Shown here: piece after piece, positions 42,055 to 50,153 of the stretch
Layout of the letters: every line of letters starts with the position of its first letter
Numbering within the stretch: position 1 is the stretch's first letter
The notes under the pieces: model-generated
Database searches by the model: none
What the model was told of the DNA's origin: nothing
What the model saw: only the letters and a program-made list of their open reading frames with translations
Source: HGM04593 sp964458275
Lineage (GTDB): Bacteria; Bacteroidota; Bacteroidia; Bacteroidales; Bacteroidaceae
Length of the DNA: 64,000 nt
Reading direction: 5' to 3'
Assembly: GCA_964458275.1 (NCBI GenBank)
Contig: CAYWIE010000004.1
Location: 1 to 64,000 of the forward strand
Translations under genes and position numbers: made by a program

Positions 42055-43104
42055 TTAGTGCGGCTGCGTGTCGATTCCGTATGCCGACGGCTCGCGACGG
42101 AATTTGTAATTGTTCCTAAGTTCTTCGAAAAGATGAGGCGCTTTTTTCAAGGCCTTGCTGTCGTTGTCGGGGTTATATATGGCGAGCAGCTTCGAGGCTA
42201 TGTCATTCTCCTCTATCATAAGTTCTGCGGGTGAGGGCAGGGGAGTCAACGGTATTTCCCCTGAATATCCCGAATGTTCGGCAAACCGTTGCAGTACGAT
42301 TCTCGTCGCATTGAACTTGCCTTCGCTCGAATATCCGGCAATATGAGGAGTGGCAATGAAAGCTGCATTGAGCAGTTCGAGGTTTATCTCAGGTTCTCCC
42401 TCCCATACATCAATTACAATGTCGCCTATCTTCCCCTCCTTATATGCGGCGAGCAACGCGCCGTTGTCTGCAACCGGACCGCGAGACGCATTTATGATGA
42501 GCGGAGCATGGCGCAAGGTGTCGAAGAACTGCTTGCCGGCAAGATGGTAACTGGGGTATTCTCCATTGTATGTCAGCGTCGGGTGAAATGTAACAGCCGT
42601 ACATTCCGATGCTATTTCCTCTAAAGAGACAAATCCTTTCTCGCCGCGTGCTTCACGTAGGGGGTCGTTCAATAGTACCCGCATTCCCTGCGATTCCGCC
42701 CATCGGGCTACACGCCCGCCGATTTGCCCCACGCCGACAATGCCTAATGTGATGCTTTCGAGCCGGGTGCCGTTCTTGCGGCACCAGCTGTGTATGGATG
42801 ACTGCACATATTGTAGTACGGCATCGGCGTTGCATCCGGGGGCGTTATGCCATATTATCTCGTTGCGGCGGCAATACTCGTCATCTATATGGTCGTAACC
42901 GATTGTGGCAGTCCCGATGAATCTGACACTGCTGTTGTCGAGCAGTGCGGCATTGCAGAATGTGCGTGTGCGCACGAAAAGTGCTTCTGCATGCTCCACG
43001 TCTGTTGCGTCTATCAGATTACCGGCTTTAGCCGTAACCGAATGTCCCATTGCTTCAAGCGCCTCTTTTATGTAGGGAATTTTCTCGTCAATTACAATTT
43101 TCAT
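42055..43104 (-). CDS. pdxB: 4-phosphoerythronate dehydrogenase
   Basis: Second step of the DXP-dependent PLP pathway, oxidising 4-phosphoerythronate with NAD. The 349 residues fit the D-2-hydroxyacid dehydrogenase fold: ALFVRTRTFCNAALLDNSSV, FIGTATIGYDHIDDEYCRRN, the nucleotide loop LGIVGVGQIGGRVARWAE, APLIINASRGPVADNGALLA with catalytic arginine, IVIDVWEGEPEINLELL, and ATPHIAGYSSEGK with the catalytic histidine. The C-terminal about 80 residues match the PdxB dimerisation domain. With pdxA at 16 kb it shows de novo vitamin B6 synthesis. Confidence 0.94.
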   Translation of the reverse strand: MKIVIDEKIPYIKEALEAMGHSVTAKAGNLIDATDVEHAEALFVRTRTFCNAALLDNSSVRFIGTATIGYDHIDDEYCRRNEIIWHNAPGCNADAVLQYVQSSIHSWCRKNGTRLESITLGIVGVGQIGGRVARWAESQGMRVLLNDPLREARGEKGFVSLEEIASECTAVTFHPTLTYNGEYPSYHLAGKQFFDTLRHAPLIINASRGPVADNGALLAAYKEGKIGDIVIDVWEGEPEINLELLNAAFIATPHIAGYSSEGKFNATRIVLQRFAEHSGYSGEIPLTPLPSPAELMIEENDIASKLLAIYNPDNDSKALKKAPHLFEELRNNYKFRREPSAYGIDTQPH

Positions 43105-43221
43105 ATATGCAGTCTTTTGTACATTTCAGGTTGTAAAGATATGCTCTTTTTCAATAAAATTGAAAGAGGATGCGAAAAATATTGCCAAACTCATAAAGTT
43201 TGATTAGTTTTGTAGGATATT

Positions 43222-43413
43222 AGAAGCTGTTTAAATTTTATTGAAAAAGTTTTCTATATTTATGCGGCTTTATTTCGGCTTCTTTGAGTCTGTTTTTGGC
43301 ATCTTTTCTTTCTTGTCTTTTGGAAATAACCCGCTATTCCCTGCAAGACAACAAAGAAAATCTACTCATAAACAGTTCTCAAATAATTCCGAAATAAAAT
43401 TTAAACAGCTTCT
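43222..43413. repeat. 192-bp element with 21-bp perfect terminal inverted repeats (MITE-like, reference copy)
   Basis: The left end AGAAGCTGTTTAAATTTTAT plus one more T (43222-43242) is exactly mirrored at 43393-43413. The interior is noncoding and AT-rich. The same ends and interior words recur at 19063-19141, 30846-30939 and, as end fragments, near 47645, 52369 and 61096; the leuC-leuD element shares core words. The remaining part of this 336-bp gap holds nothing else recognisable besides a likely start region for the DUF4254 gene. No transposase lies in the window, so movement would depend on one elsewhere. Confidence 0.82.
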
Positions 43414-43440
43414 TAGAATAACAATTAAACTGTTTAATCT

Positions 43441-44037
43441 ATGAAGACATTCACACAATTAAGCTGGCCTATATTCAACGAGGCCATTCTCGATTATCAT
43501 AAGACAGACAACGTAGATACCCCTATACAGAACCCCTATCCCGTCAAAAGCATAGAATATTACCTCTATCTCAAATGCTGGATAGACACTGTGCAGTGGC
43601 ATTTCGAGGATATTATCCGCGACCCGGACATCGACCCGGCAGAAGCGCTCACTCTCAAGCGCCGTATCGACAAGTCCAATCAGGACCGTACCGACCTTGT
43701 TGAGCTTATCGACAGCTACTTCCTCGATGTAAACAAGAATGTAACACCTGTAGAAGGCGCTACAATCAATACCGAAAGTCCTGCATGGGCGATAGACCGT
43801 TACTCGATTCTTGCGCTCAAGATCTACCATATGCAGGAGGAGGTCAACCGCGGCAACAAGCAGTGTGAAGCAAAACTTGCAATCCTTCTTGAGCAGAAAA
43901 AGGACCTTACAACTGCAATAGACGAGCTCCTTGCCGACATCGCAGCCGGACGCAAATATATGAAGGTGTACCGTCAGATGAAGATGTACAACGATCCCTC
44001 GCTCAATCCTGTGCTCTATGGTGGAGGCAAAAAATAA
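43441..44037 (+). CDS. DUF4254 family protein
   Basis: A soluble 198-residue protein, largely helical and without a signal peptide, matching DUF4254 (N-terminal WPIFNEAILDYHKTDNV, central LYLKCWIDTVQWHFEDIIRD, ALTLKRRIDKSNQDRTDLVE). The family has no established function. It overlaps the following glycosyltransferase by 20 bases, implying coupled translation, and DUF4254 is commonly next to a GT9 gene. A supporting role in lipopolysaccharide or other heptose-type glycan synthesis is inferred from that context. A 192-bp mobile-like element ends 27 bases upstream and could carry or disturb its promoter. Confidence 0.83.
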   Translation: MKTFTQLSWPIFNEAILDYHKTDNVDTPIQNPYPVKSIEYYLYLKCWIDTVQWHFEDIIRDPDIDPAEALTLKRRIDKSNQDRTDLVELIDSYFLDVNKNVTPVEGATINTESPAWAIDRYSILALKIYHMQEEVNRGNKQCEAKLAILLEQKKDLTTAIDELLADIAAGRKYMKVYRQMKMYNDPSLNPVLYGGGKK

Positions 44038-45073
44038 CACACCGGAGACAATTCTCATAACACGATTCTCGGCAGTAGGCGATATAGCAATGACAATACC
44101 GTTGCTATATTCGCTTGCAGCTACATATCCCGGCAAACGTTTCGTCTTTGTAAGCCGCGAACGTTTCGGGCGTTTTCTTGTAAATGCCCCCTCAAACCTC
44201 ATATTCGAGGGGGTGAACCTCGATGAGTATAAAGGCGTGGCAGGGCTCTATCGTTTGAAAAAGCGTCTTATGAAACACAAGCCCGACGCAATTGCCGACC
44301 TTCACAACGTGCTGCGTACGAAAGTGCTGCGCTTTTTCTTGAGCCTCTCAGGCGTGAAATGTGCAGCACAAGAGAAAGGACGTGCCGAAAAGAAGGCTCT
44401 CACAAGCGCTGCGAATAAAGAGAAACGCCAACTGAAAAGTACATTCGAACGCTATCGCGAGGTCTTTGTGAAATTAGGGCTGGACTTCGTGCCCGATTTC
44501 ATATCCCTCTTCGGCGACAAAAAAGGCAATCTTGCCATCCTCGGCGATGCGGTGCCGCCAAAGGGCAGCAACAAGTGGATAGGCATAGCCCCCTTTGCCC
44601 GTCACGGAGGAAAGATATATCCTTTGGAACGTCTCGAAAAGGTTATCGAAGCCCTTTCGAAGAGAGAAGGGGTGCAGATATTCTGTTTCGGAAACGGAAA
44701 AGAAGAGGAGGCTGTCGTGGACCGGTGGTGCTCTGAATATCCCGGAGTCATCTCTTTTGTCGGCAAAGCGGACTTCAGCGGTGAACTTGCCCTTATCAGT
44801 AATCTCGAACTGATGCTCAGCATGGATTCGGCAAATATGCACATAGCCTCACTCGTCAATACTCCGGTAATATCCATTTGGGGAGCCACCTCCCCGCTTG
44901 CAGGTTTCCTCGGATGGCGACAAAAAGAGGAAGATTGCGTACAATTGCCGCTGGAGTGCCGTCCATGCTCGATATTCGGAAACAAGCCTTGCCGTTACGG
45001 CGACTTCCGTTGCATGCACATAGAGCCTCAGACAGTAGTCGGCAAGATTCTCGAAAAATTGGGAATGGCGTGA
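44018..45073 (+). CDS. Glycosyltransferase family 9 (heptosyltransferase-like)
   Basis: A GT-B fold enzyme of 351 residues, probably acting at the inner face of the cytoplasmic membrane in lipopolysaccharide core synthesis. The N-terminal ILITRFSAVGDIAMTIPLLY is the GT9 signature seen in WaaC/WaaF/RfaF. IADLHNVLRTKVLRFFL follows, and the donor-binding part has IGIAPFARHGGKIYPLERLE, LISNLELMLSMDSANMHIAS and NTPVISIWGATSPLAGFLGW. It overlaps DUF4254 by 20 bases and precedes the NAD(P)HX enzyme gene by 22. Acceptor and sugar donor cannot be told. Confidence 0.9.
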   Translation: MVEAKNNTPETILITRFSAVGDIAMTIPLLYSLAATYPGKRFVFVSRERFGRFLVNAPSNLIFEGVNLDEYKGVAGLYRLKKRLMKHKPDAIADLHNVLRTKVLRFFLSLSGVKCAAQEKGRAEKKALTSAANKEKRQLKSTFERYREVFVKLGLDFVPDFISLFGDKKGNLAILGDAVPPKGSNKWIGIAPFARHGGKIYPLERLEKVIEALSKREGVQIFCFGNGKEEEAVVDRWCSEYPGVISFVGKADFSGELALISNLELMLSMDSANMHIASLVNTPVISIWGATSPLAGFLGWRQKEEDCVQLPLECRPCSIFGNKPCRYGDFRCMHIEPQTVVGKILEKLGMA

Positions 45074-45095
45074 TAGATGCAATCGCTCTACGGCA

Positions 45096-46601
45096 ATGAA
45101 AATCTTCAAGACATCACAGATAAAAAATATTGATGCAGCCACCATCAAGTATGAACCTATCGCTTCGATAGACTTGATGGAGCGTGCAGCACAAGGACTG
45201 ACACGGGCAATATCCGAACGCTTTGCCGGCAGAGACTTTCTCGTCTTTGCCGGTCCGGGAAACAACGGCGGCGACGGTCTTGCCGTTGCACGCATGCTTG
45301 CTGCGAAAGGCGAAAATGTCAAGGTGTGGCTCATAAATCCTAAAGGCGCACTCTCGCCCGATTGCAACAGCAACTATTTGCGGTTGCAGAAGAGTGGAGT
45401 TCCCGTTGTAGAATGTCGCGAAAGATTCGATGCTCCGTTCATCGCAGATGACAGTATTGTAATAGACGCTCTTTTCGGCAGCGGACTCAACAAGCCGGCA
45501 ACCGGAATCTTTGCAGAGGCTATAAATTGTATAAACAACAGCAGTGCAGCGGTGGTAGCTGTGGATATACCCTCAGGGCTGCCGGGCGAAAAATGTGGCG
45601 GCGCTGATGGAGAAAGTATAGTAAATGCGCATCGCACATACACTTTGCAGTTCCCTAAACTGTCGTTGCTGATGCCCGAAAATGAGAAATATTTCGGACG
45701 TTGGCAACCGATAGATATAAACCTTAGCAAGCGGGCAATCGCCGAAGAACCAAGCAATCTCTTCTTTACAGAGATCGCAGATGTAAAAGGGCTTGTAAAG
45801 CCACGCAGCCTGTTCTCTCACAAAGGCAGCAATGGTCGCGCTCTGCTCATAGCCGGTTCGCAGGGAATGGCAGGGGCTTCCGTTCTTGCGGCGCGTGCAT
45901 GTCTGCGTTCGGGCGTAGGATTGCTTACGCTGCACATCCCCGCTTGCAACAACTGCATAGTGCAAAGCTGCGTACCTGAGGCTATGACGCTGCAAGATAC
46001 GAATGAAACACATATAAGCCAAGTGTTCGGCACGGCGCCCTACAACGCAGTGGCAATAGGTCCCGGACTGGGGACAAACAGCGAAACAGAGGCTGCGGTT
46101 CTAAAGATAATCGAAGAGACAAAAGTGCCGATGGTGGCAGATGCCGATGCGTTGAATATTCTTGCCCGCAACCCCGAATGGATGAAAAAGTTGCCGCCGC
46201 ACAGCATACTCACGCCTCATCCCGGAGAATTTGCCCGGCTGACGGGCATCACCGGCAGCCGATACGAGCAGATAGAATGTGCAAGTGCTCTTGCACAAAG
46301 ATTAAATATCTATCTGATACTCAAAGGTGCATATACAGCCATATGCACTCCGGAGGGTGAAATACATTTCAATGGCAGCGGCAATCCGGGCATGGCAAAA
46401 GGTGGCAGTGGGGACGCACTCACAGGTATTGTGCTTGCATTGTTGGCAAGCGGATATGACAGCCGCAAGGCATCAATCATGGGTGCATTTGTTCATGGTC
46501 TTGCCGGTGATATTGCAGCTGCAAAGTATGGCATGACAGCAATGACGGCAGGAGATATTGTCGACTCTCTGCCGTCTGCATGGAAACTCCTGGAACAGTA
46601 A
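45096..46601 (+). CDS. nnr: Bifunctional NAD(P)HX epimerase/dehydratase
   Basis: Repairs hydrated NADH and NADPH: the N-terminal YjeF domain epimerises NAD(P)HX and the C-terminal domain is the ADP-dependent dehydratase. The 501 residues show both: IDLMERAAQGLTRAI and VFAGPGNNGGDGLAVARMLA (about 25-70), VVAVDIPSGLPGEKCG, then GRALLIAGSQGMAGASVLAA, VAIGPGLGT, VADADALNIL, HSILTPHPGEFARLTG and the nucleotide-binding FNGSGNPGMAKGGSGDALTG. Length is that of the fused bacterial protein. It may be co-transcribed with the GT9 gene, with no functional link evident. Confidence 0.95.
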   Translation: MKIFKTSQIKNIDAATIKYEPIASIDLMERAAQGLTRAISERFAGRDFLVFAGPGNNGGDGLAVARMLAAKGENVKVWLINPKGALSPDCNSNYLRLQKSGVPVVECRERFDAPFIADDSIVIDALFGSGLNKPATGIFAEAINCINNSSAAVVAVDIPSGLPGEKCGGADGESIVNAHRTYTLQFPKLSLLMPENEKYFGRWQPIDINLSKRAIAEEPSNLFFTEIADVKGLVKPRSLFSHKGSNGRALLIAGSQGMAGASVLAARACLRSGVGLLTLHIPACNNCIVQSCVPEAMTLQDTNETHISQVFGTAPYNAVAIGPGLGTNSETEAAVLKIIEETKVPMVADADALNILARNPEWMKKLPPHSILTPHPGEFARLTGITGSRYEQIECASALAQRLNIYLILKGAYTAICTPEGEIHFNGSGNPGMAKGGSGDALTGIVLALLASGYDSRKASIMGAFVHGLAGDIAAAKYGMTAMTAGDIVDSLPSAWKLLEQ

Positions 46602-46605
46602 TTTG

Positions 46606-47598
46606 TTACCAATGATGCAATTCCTTTTCGCGTTCCAATGAAACATTTTCTTTTCCCGTAAGCGAAAAAATCTTGAAACTGTTGGCTGTCGGATGCATCC
46701 CGATGTCGCCGCTCTTCAGCAATTCATCCACAATGTCGGGCAGCAGTTCGTATGATTCGATGTTTACAGCCGACCTTCCGCTGCGGCGTACAAGCGAGAA
46801 TGTGGTAGCGATTTCCACAGGGTAGACTGCTCCGTAGTGTTCAACAAATCTTTTTGCATTCTTGATGGTTGGCGCACAGTGGTGAGTGGAATCAATCTTG
46901 TCGGTAAGCATGGATTTTATCTTGCCGTCTGCAAGAGCCGATATTTCGGCGACAATCGCATTGTAGGTGTTGTAGCCCGAAAGTATCTTCTCACGTCCAT
47001 CATATTCGAGAATAAAAGATGGGTAAGACTTTATATCGTACTCGTGTGCCCTCTCCCTGTCTGCCATGAATGCCTTTTTCGCAGCATCGCTTTCAAGTGT
47101 GCGTGCAAACTCCTCAGTGTTGAATCCTTCAACGGCTGCAAGGTCGACAAGAACATCGTTGTGTGTGGTCAGCAAACCCTCGACGGCTGTTGCCTCCTGT
47201 ACACGTCGCAGATAGCGGTTGGCGCGTTTTGTGTCGCATTCCGGCTTGTCGTTGTGCCTGCAGCATAGTTTGGCTGTGATATATGCAAGATTCTGAGGAA
47301 AGGTCGAAGGGTGCTCCTCCGAAAACAGATGCATCCCGCGTTCGAGCACGGGCATTCCGTGAATGGTGGAAGCCTCCATCCACGCTTTCATCATGTTTCT
47401 GTTAGACAGAGGAATGTCTCCGCCAATCTCCAACCTGCGGTTGCTGAAAGTGCGGATGTCCTCAATCATTCCACACATGACGTACTCAATTTCTACATTT
47501 TCGCCTAAACGGTACTCAAGAGCGCGCAAGACCGGCGCGCTGCCCCAGCACCATGTGCATACGGGGTCTGCAAAAACCGTAATTTTCAATTTCTTCAT
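46606..47598 (-). CDS. DsbA-family/FrnE-like thioredoxin-fold protein
   Basis: A 330-residue protein with a thioredoxin fold carrying an inserted helical domain. The active-site motif is C14-T-W-C17 in ADPVCTWCWGSAPVLRALEY. EIEYVMCGMIEDIRT and later AHEYDIKSYPSFILEYDGRE (cis-proline before SF) support the DsbA/FrnE group. There is no signal peptide, so it probably acts in the cytoplasm as a stress-related oxidoreductase or isomerase. The C-terminal 90 residues (after about 240) are extra and unrecognised. I use the ATG at 47598 because the fold starts there; an upstream start adds nine residues. It converges on nnr with a 4-base gap. Confidence 0.8.
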   Translation of the reverse strand: MKKLKITVFADPVCTWCWGSAPVLRALEYRLGENVEIEYVMCGMIEDIRTFSNRRLEIGGDIPLSNRNMMKAWMEASTIHGMPVLERGMHLFSEEHPSTFPQNLAYITAKLCCRHNDKPECDTKRANRYLRRVQEATAVEGLLTTHNDVLVDLAAVEGFNTEEFARTLESDAAKKAFMADRERAHEYDIKSYPSFILEYDGREKILSGYNTYNAIVAEISALADGKIKSMLTDKIDSTHHCAPTIKNAKRFVEHYGAVYPVEIATTFSLVRRSGRSAVNIESYELLPDIVDELLKSGDIGMHPTANSFKIFSLTGKENVSLEREKELHHW

Positions 47599-47644
47599 AC
47601 TGTAACTGTTTTTTCGTAATAACAACGGAGACGGAAAATTGTTG

Positions 47645-47659
47645 CAATAAACAGCTTCT
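47645..47659. repeat. Fragment of the dispersed element end
   Basis: AATAAACAGCTTCTTAG matches the outer end of the 21-bp terminal repeat. It lies in the gap between the DsbA-like gene and argR. No partner end is found, so it is a solo remnant or chance match. Confidence 0.4.
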
Positions 47660-47789
47660 TAGATGCACAAAAGCGAATATTTTTTCAAAAAGCAGCTCTT
47701 GCGTCTCTATAGAACCTCTTTTTGCATCGTGAAAAGAAAATTTTATGCAAAAAATAGTATAAAAATTATCGTTTCTTCCTAATTATAAT

Positions 47790-47797
47790 TACCTTTG
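47790..47797 (+). promoter_or_regulatory. -7 box of the arg operon
   Basis: TACCTTTG is a consensus Bacteroidota -7 box 27 bases before argR. The -33 region (TTTC about 19 bases upstream) is a weak match. I could not identify an arginine operator with confidence. Confidence 0.6.
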
Positions 47798-47824
47798 CAC
47801 CTCCAAAAGCATAAAAATGCAATT

Positions 47825-48307
47825 ATGAAGATAAAAAATTCACGTCTCGAAGCAATACGTCTCATACTCTCGACCCATGAACTCGGCAGTCAGGACGAAT
47901 TGTTGAAAGAGCTAAACAAGGAGGGATACACACTGACACAAGCCACACTCTCGCGCGACCTTCGTCAATTGCGAGTGGTAAAGACGGTGGATGCAAACGG
48001 CAGATACAAATATGTGCTGCCTCGCACCACGCAGTATCGCCATAGCGGCAGCGAAGGAGAGATGCGCCCCATAACCCCGATACCCGAAGACAACGGCTTT
48101 ATATCAATAAAGTTTTCAGGAAACATCGCGGTTATAAGAACACGTCCCAGCTACGCTGGCACATTGGCATACCACATAGACAATTGCGAATTTGCCGAAG
48201 TGCTTGGAACGCTTGCAGGAGACGACACAGTGATGCTTGTAATAGCAGAGGGAGTGTCCAAAAGTACCCTTCTTAAGACATTGCGCACCATAATCCCCAA
48301 TATTTAA
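47825..48307 (+). CDS. argR: Arginine repressor
   Basis: Arginine-responsive transcription factor that controls biosynthesis and catabolism. The 160 residues contain the winged-helix domain (SRLEAIRLILSTHELGSQDE, LLKELNKEGYTLTQATLSRD, LRQLRVVKTVDANGRYKYVL) and the C-terminal oligomerisation/arginine-binding domain (NCEFAEVLGTLAGDDTVMLV). The start at 47825 removes ten unrelated residues from a longer reading and fits the family start. It is the first gene of argR-GNAT-argG-argC-argD, so the operon is probably autoregulated. Confidence 0.95.
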   Translation: MKIKNSRLEAIRLILSTHELGSQDELLKELNKEGYTLTQATLSRDLRQLRVVKTVDANGRYKYVLPRTTQYRHSGSEGEMRPITPIPEDNGFISIKFSGNIAVIRTRPSYAGTLAYHIDNCEFAEVLGTLAGDDTVMLVIAEGVSKSTLLKTLRTIIPNI

Positions 48308-48333
48308 GAATAGAAACAGAATAATATAAAGAA

Positions 48334-48918
48334 ATGGAAGAAATAACAACAAGTGAAGTTGAAATAGAAGTAATCGTCGCCGATGCCTCTCACGAGAAAT
48401 ATGTAGACGAGATACTCGAAACAATCAGCGCTGCAGCAAAAGTCCGTGGTACGGGAATCGCTAAGCGTACACACGAATATGTGGCGCAGAAGATGCGCGA
48501 AGGCAAGGCTGTGATAGCTCTTGCAGGCGAAGAGAAAGAATTTGCCGGTTTCTGTTACATAGAAAGCTGGGGCAACAAACAATATGTAGCCAATTCGGGA
48601 CTGATTGTTGTCGACAAGTTCCGTCGTCGCGGACTCGCAAAGCGTATCAAGAAGACAGCTTTTGAACTGTCGCGCAAGATGTGGCCCGATGCAAAGCTTT
48701 TCGGTCTTACAAGCGGCGGTGCAGTAATGCGCATCAACACCGAGCTTGGTTATGTGCCTGTGCCTTTTGCCGAGCTGACAGACGACGAAGCTTTCTGGAA
48801 AGGCTGTCAGGGATGCATCAATCACGATATTCTGGAGCGCACCGGCCGTCGTTACTGCATTTGCACAGCAATGCTCTACGACCCTGCCGAGCATGATAAA
48901 AAGAAGAATGAAAATTAA
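48334..48918 (+). CDS. GNAT-family N-acyltransferase in the arginine operon
   Basis: A 194-residue GNAT protein, with the acyl-CoA binding loop in VDKFRRRGLAKRIKKTAFEL (Q/RxxGxG/A-like) around residue 90-100 and NTELGYVPVPF near 145. Its place between argR and argG suggests it acylates the amino group of glutamate as the first step of arginine synthesis. Bacteroides are known to use N-succinyl rather than N-acetyl intermediates at the transcarbamylase step, so succinyl-CoA is a possible donor here. Sequence does not show which acyl group it uses. The family is divergent from E. coli ArgA, which carries an extra amino-acid-kinase domain. Confidence 0.78.
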   Translation: MEEITTSEVEIEVIVADASHEKYVDEILETISAAAKVRGTGIAKRTHEYVAQKMREGKAVIALAGEEKEFAGFCYIESWGNKQYVANSGLIVVDKFRRRGLAKRIKKTAFELSRKMWPDAKLFGLTSGGAVMRINTELGYVPVPFAELTDDEAFWKGCQGCINHDILERTGRRYCICTAMLYDPAEHDKKKNEN

Positions 48919-48932
48919 AAGAATATAATATT

Positions 48933-50135
48933 ATGAGCAAGAAAAAAGTAGTGGTAGCCTTCAGTGGCGGTCTCGATACATCATTCACCGTAATGTACCT
49001 CGCACGCGAGAAGGGTTACGAAGTATATGCTGCTTGTGCAAACACAGGTGGCTTCAGCGAAGAGCAGCTGAAACAGAACGAAGAGAATGCCTATAAATTG
49101 GGCGCAGTGAAATATGTTACACTCGACGTAACAAAAGAGTACTATGAGAAGAGCCTCAAATATATGATATACGGCAATGTGTTGCGTAACGGCACATACC
49201 CTATATCGGTATCATCTGAGCGCATCTTCCAAGCTATGGCGATTGCCCGCTATGCAAACGAAATAGGTGCATCGGCTATTGCACACGGTTCGACAGGTGC
49301 AGGCAACGACCAGATTCGTTTCGACATGACATTCCTTGTGCTCGCTCCCAACGTAGAGATAATCACTCTCACACGCGACATGACACTCACACGCGAATAT
49401 GAGATAAACTATCTTAACGAGCATGGATTCTCGGCAGATTTCACAAAACTCAAATATTCTTACAATGTAGGTATCTGGGGAACATCAATCTGCGGCGGAG
49501 AGATTCTCGACTCAAAACAGGGACTTCCCGAAAACGCATACCTCAAGCAGATAACAAAGGAGGGAAGCGAGGAACTTAAACTCACATTCGACAAGGGTAT
49601 TCTCACAGCCGTAAACGGCGAGACATTCGACGACCCCATCAAAGCTATCCAGAAGGTCGAGGAGATTGGTGCTGCATACGGTATCGGACGTGATATGCAC
49701 GTAGGCGATACAATCATCGGTATCAAAGGACGTGTAGGCTTCGAGGCGGCAGCTCCCATGCTCATCATCGGTGCGCACAAATTCCTTGAGAAATACACTC
49801 TCAGCAAGTGGCAGCAGTACTGGAAAGATCAGGTAGCGAACTGGTACGGCATGTTCCTGCATGAGAGCCAGTATCTTGAGCCTGTGATGCGCGACATTGA
49901 GGCAATGCTCGAAAGCTCACAACGCAATGTTACAGGTACAGCAATCCTTCAGCTCTTCCCGAAAGGCTTCTCTACTGTGGGCGTGGATTCACCCTGCGAC
50001 CTTGTAAAGACAAAATTCGGCGAATACGGAGAGATACAGAAGGGCTGGACAGCAGAGGATGCAAAGGGATTCATCAAGGTAACATCTACTCCTTTGCGTG
50101 TATATCACAGCAATCATCCCGACGAACAGATTTAA
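48933..50135 (+). CDS. argG: Argininosuccinate synthase
   Basis: Joins citrulline and aspartate with ATP. The 400 residues begin KKVVVAFSGGLDTSFTVMYL, the PP-loop, followed by ARYANEIGASAIAHGSTGAG with NDQIRFDMTF, SICGGEILDS-like text (IWGTSICGGEILDSKQG) and PLRVYHSNHPDEQI at the end. Length and order are normal. It lies 14 bases after the GNAT gene and 18 before argC. Confidence 0.95.
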   Translation: MSKKKVVVAFSGGLDTSFTVMYLAREKGYEVYAACANTGGFSEEQLKQNEENAYKLGAVKYVTLDVTKEYYEKSLKYMIYGNVLRNGTYPISVSSERIFQAMAIARYANEIGASAIAHGSTGAGNDQIRFDMTFLVLAPNVEIITLTRDMTLTREYEINYLNEHGFSADFTKLKYSYNVGIWGTSICGGEILDSKQGLPENAYLKQITKEGSEELKLTFDKGILTAVNGETFDDPIKAIQKVEEIGAAYGIGRDMHVGDTIIGIKGRVGFEAAAPMLIIGAHKFLEKYTLSKWQQYWKDQVANWYGMFLHESQYLEPVMRDIEAMLESSQRNVTGTAILQLFPKGFSTVGVDSPCDLVKTKFGEYGEIQKGWTAEDAKGFIKVTSTPLRVYHSNHPDEQI

Positions 50136-50153
50136 TAGCATTAATAAACAGAC

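Noticed and set aside
43241..43444. Small open reading frame MKKFSIFMRLYFGFFESVFG and beyond
   Set aside because: It lies inside the 192-bp inverted-repeat element. Similar text appears in the rlmN repeat only because the DNA is repeated; there is no sign of selection on protein.
47702..47720. CTATAGAACCTC near argR as a copy of the leuC-leuD element end
   Set aside because: Only about 12 bases match and the inverted partner is missing, so chance is likely.
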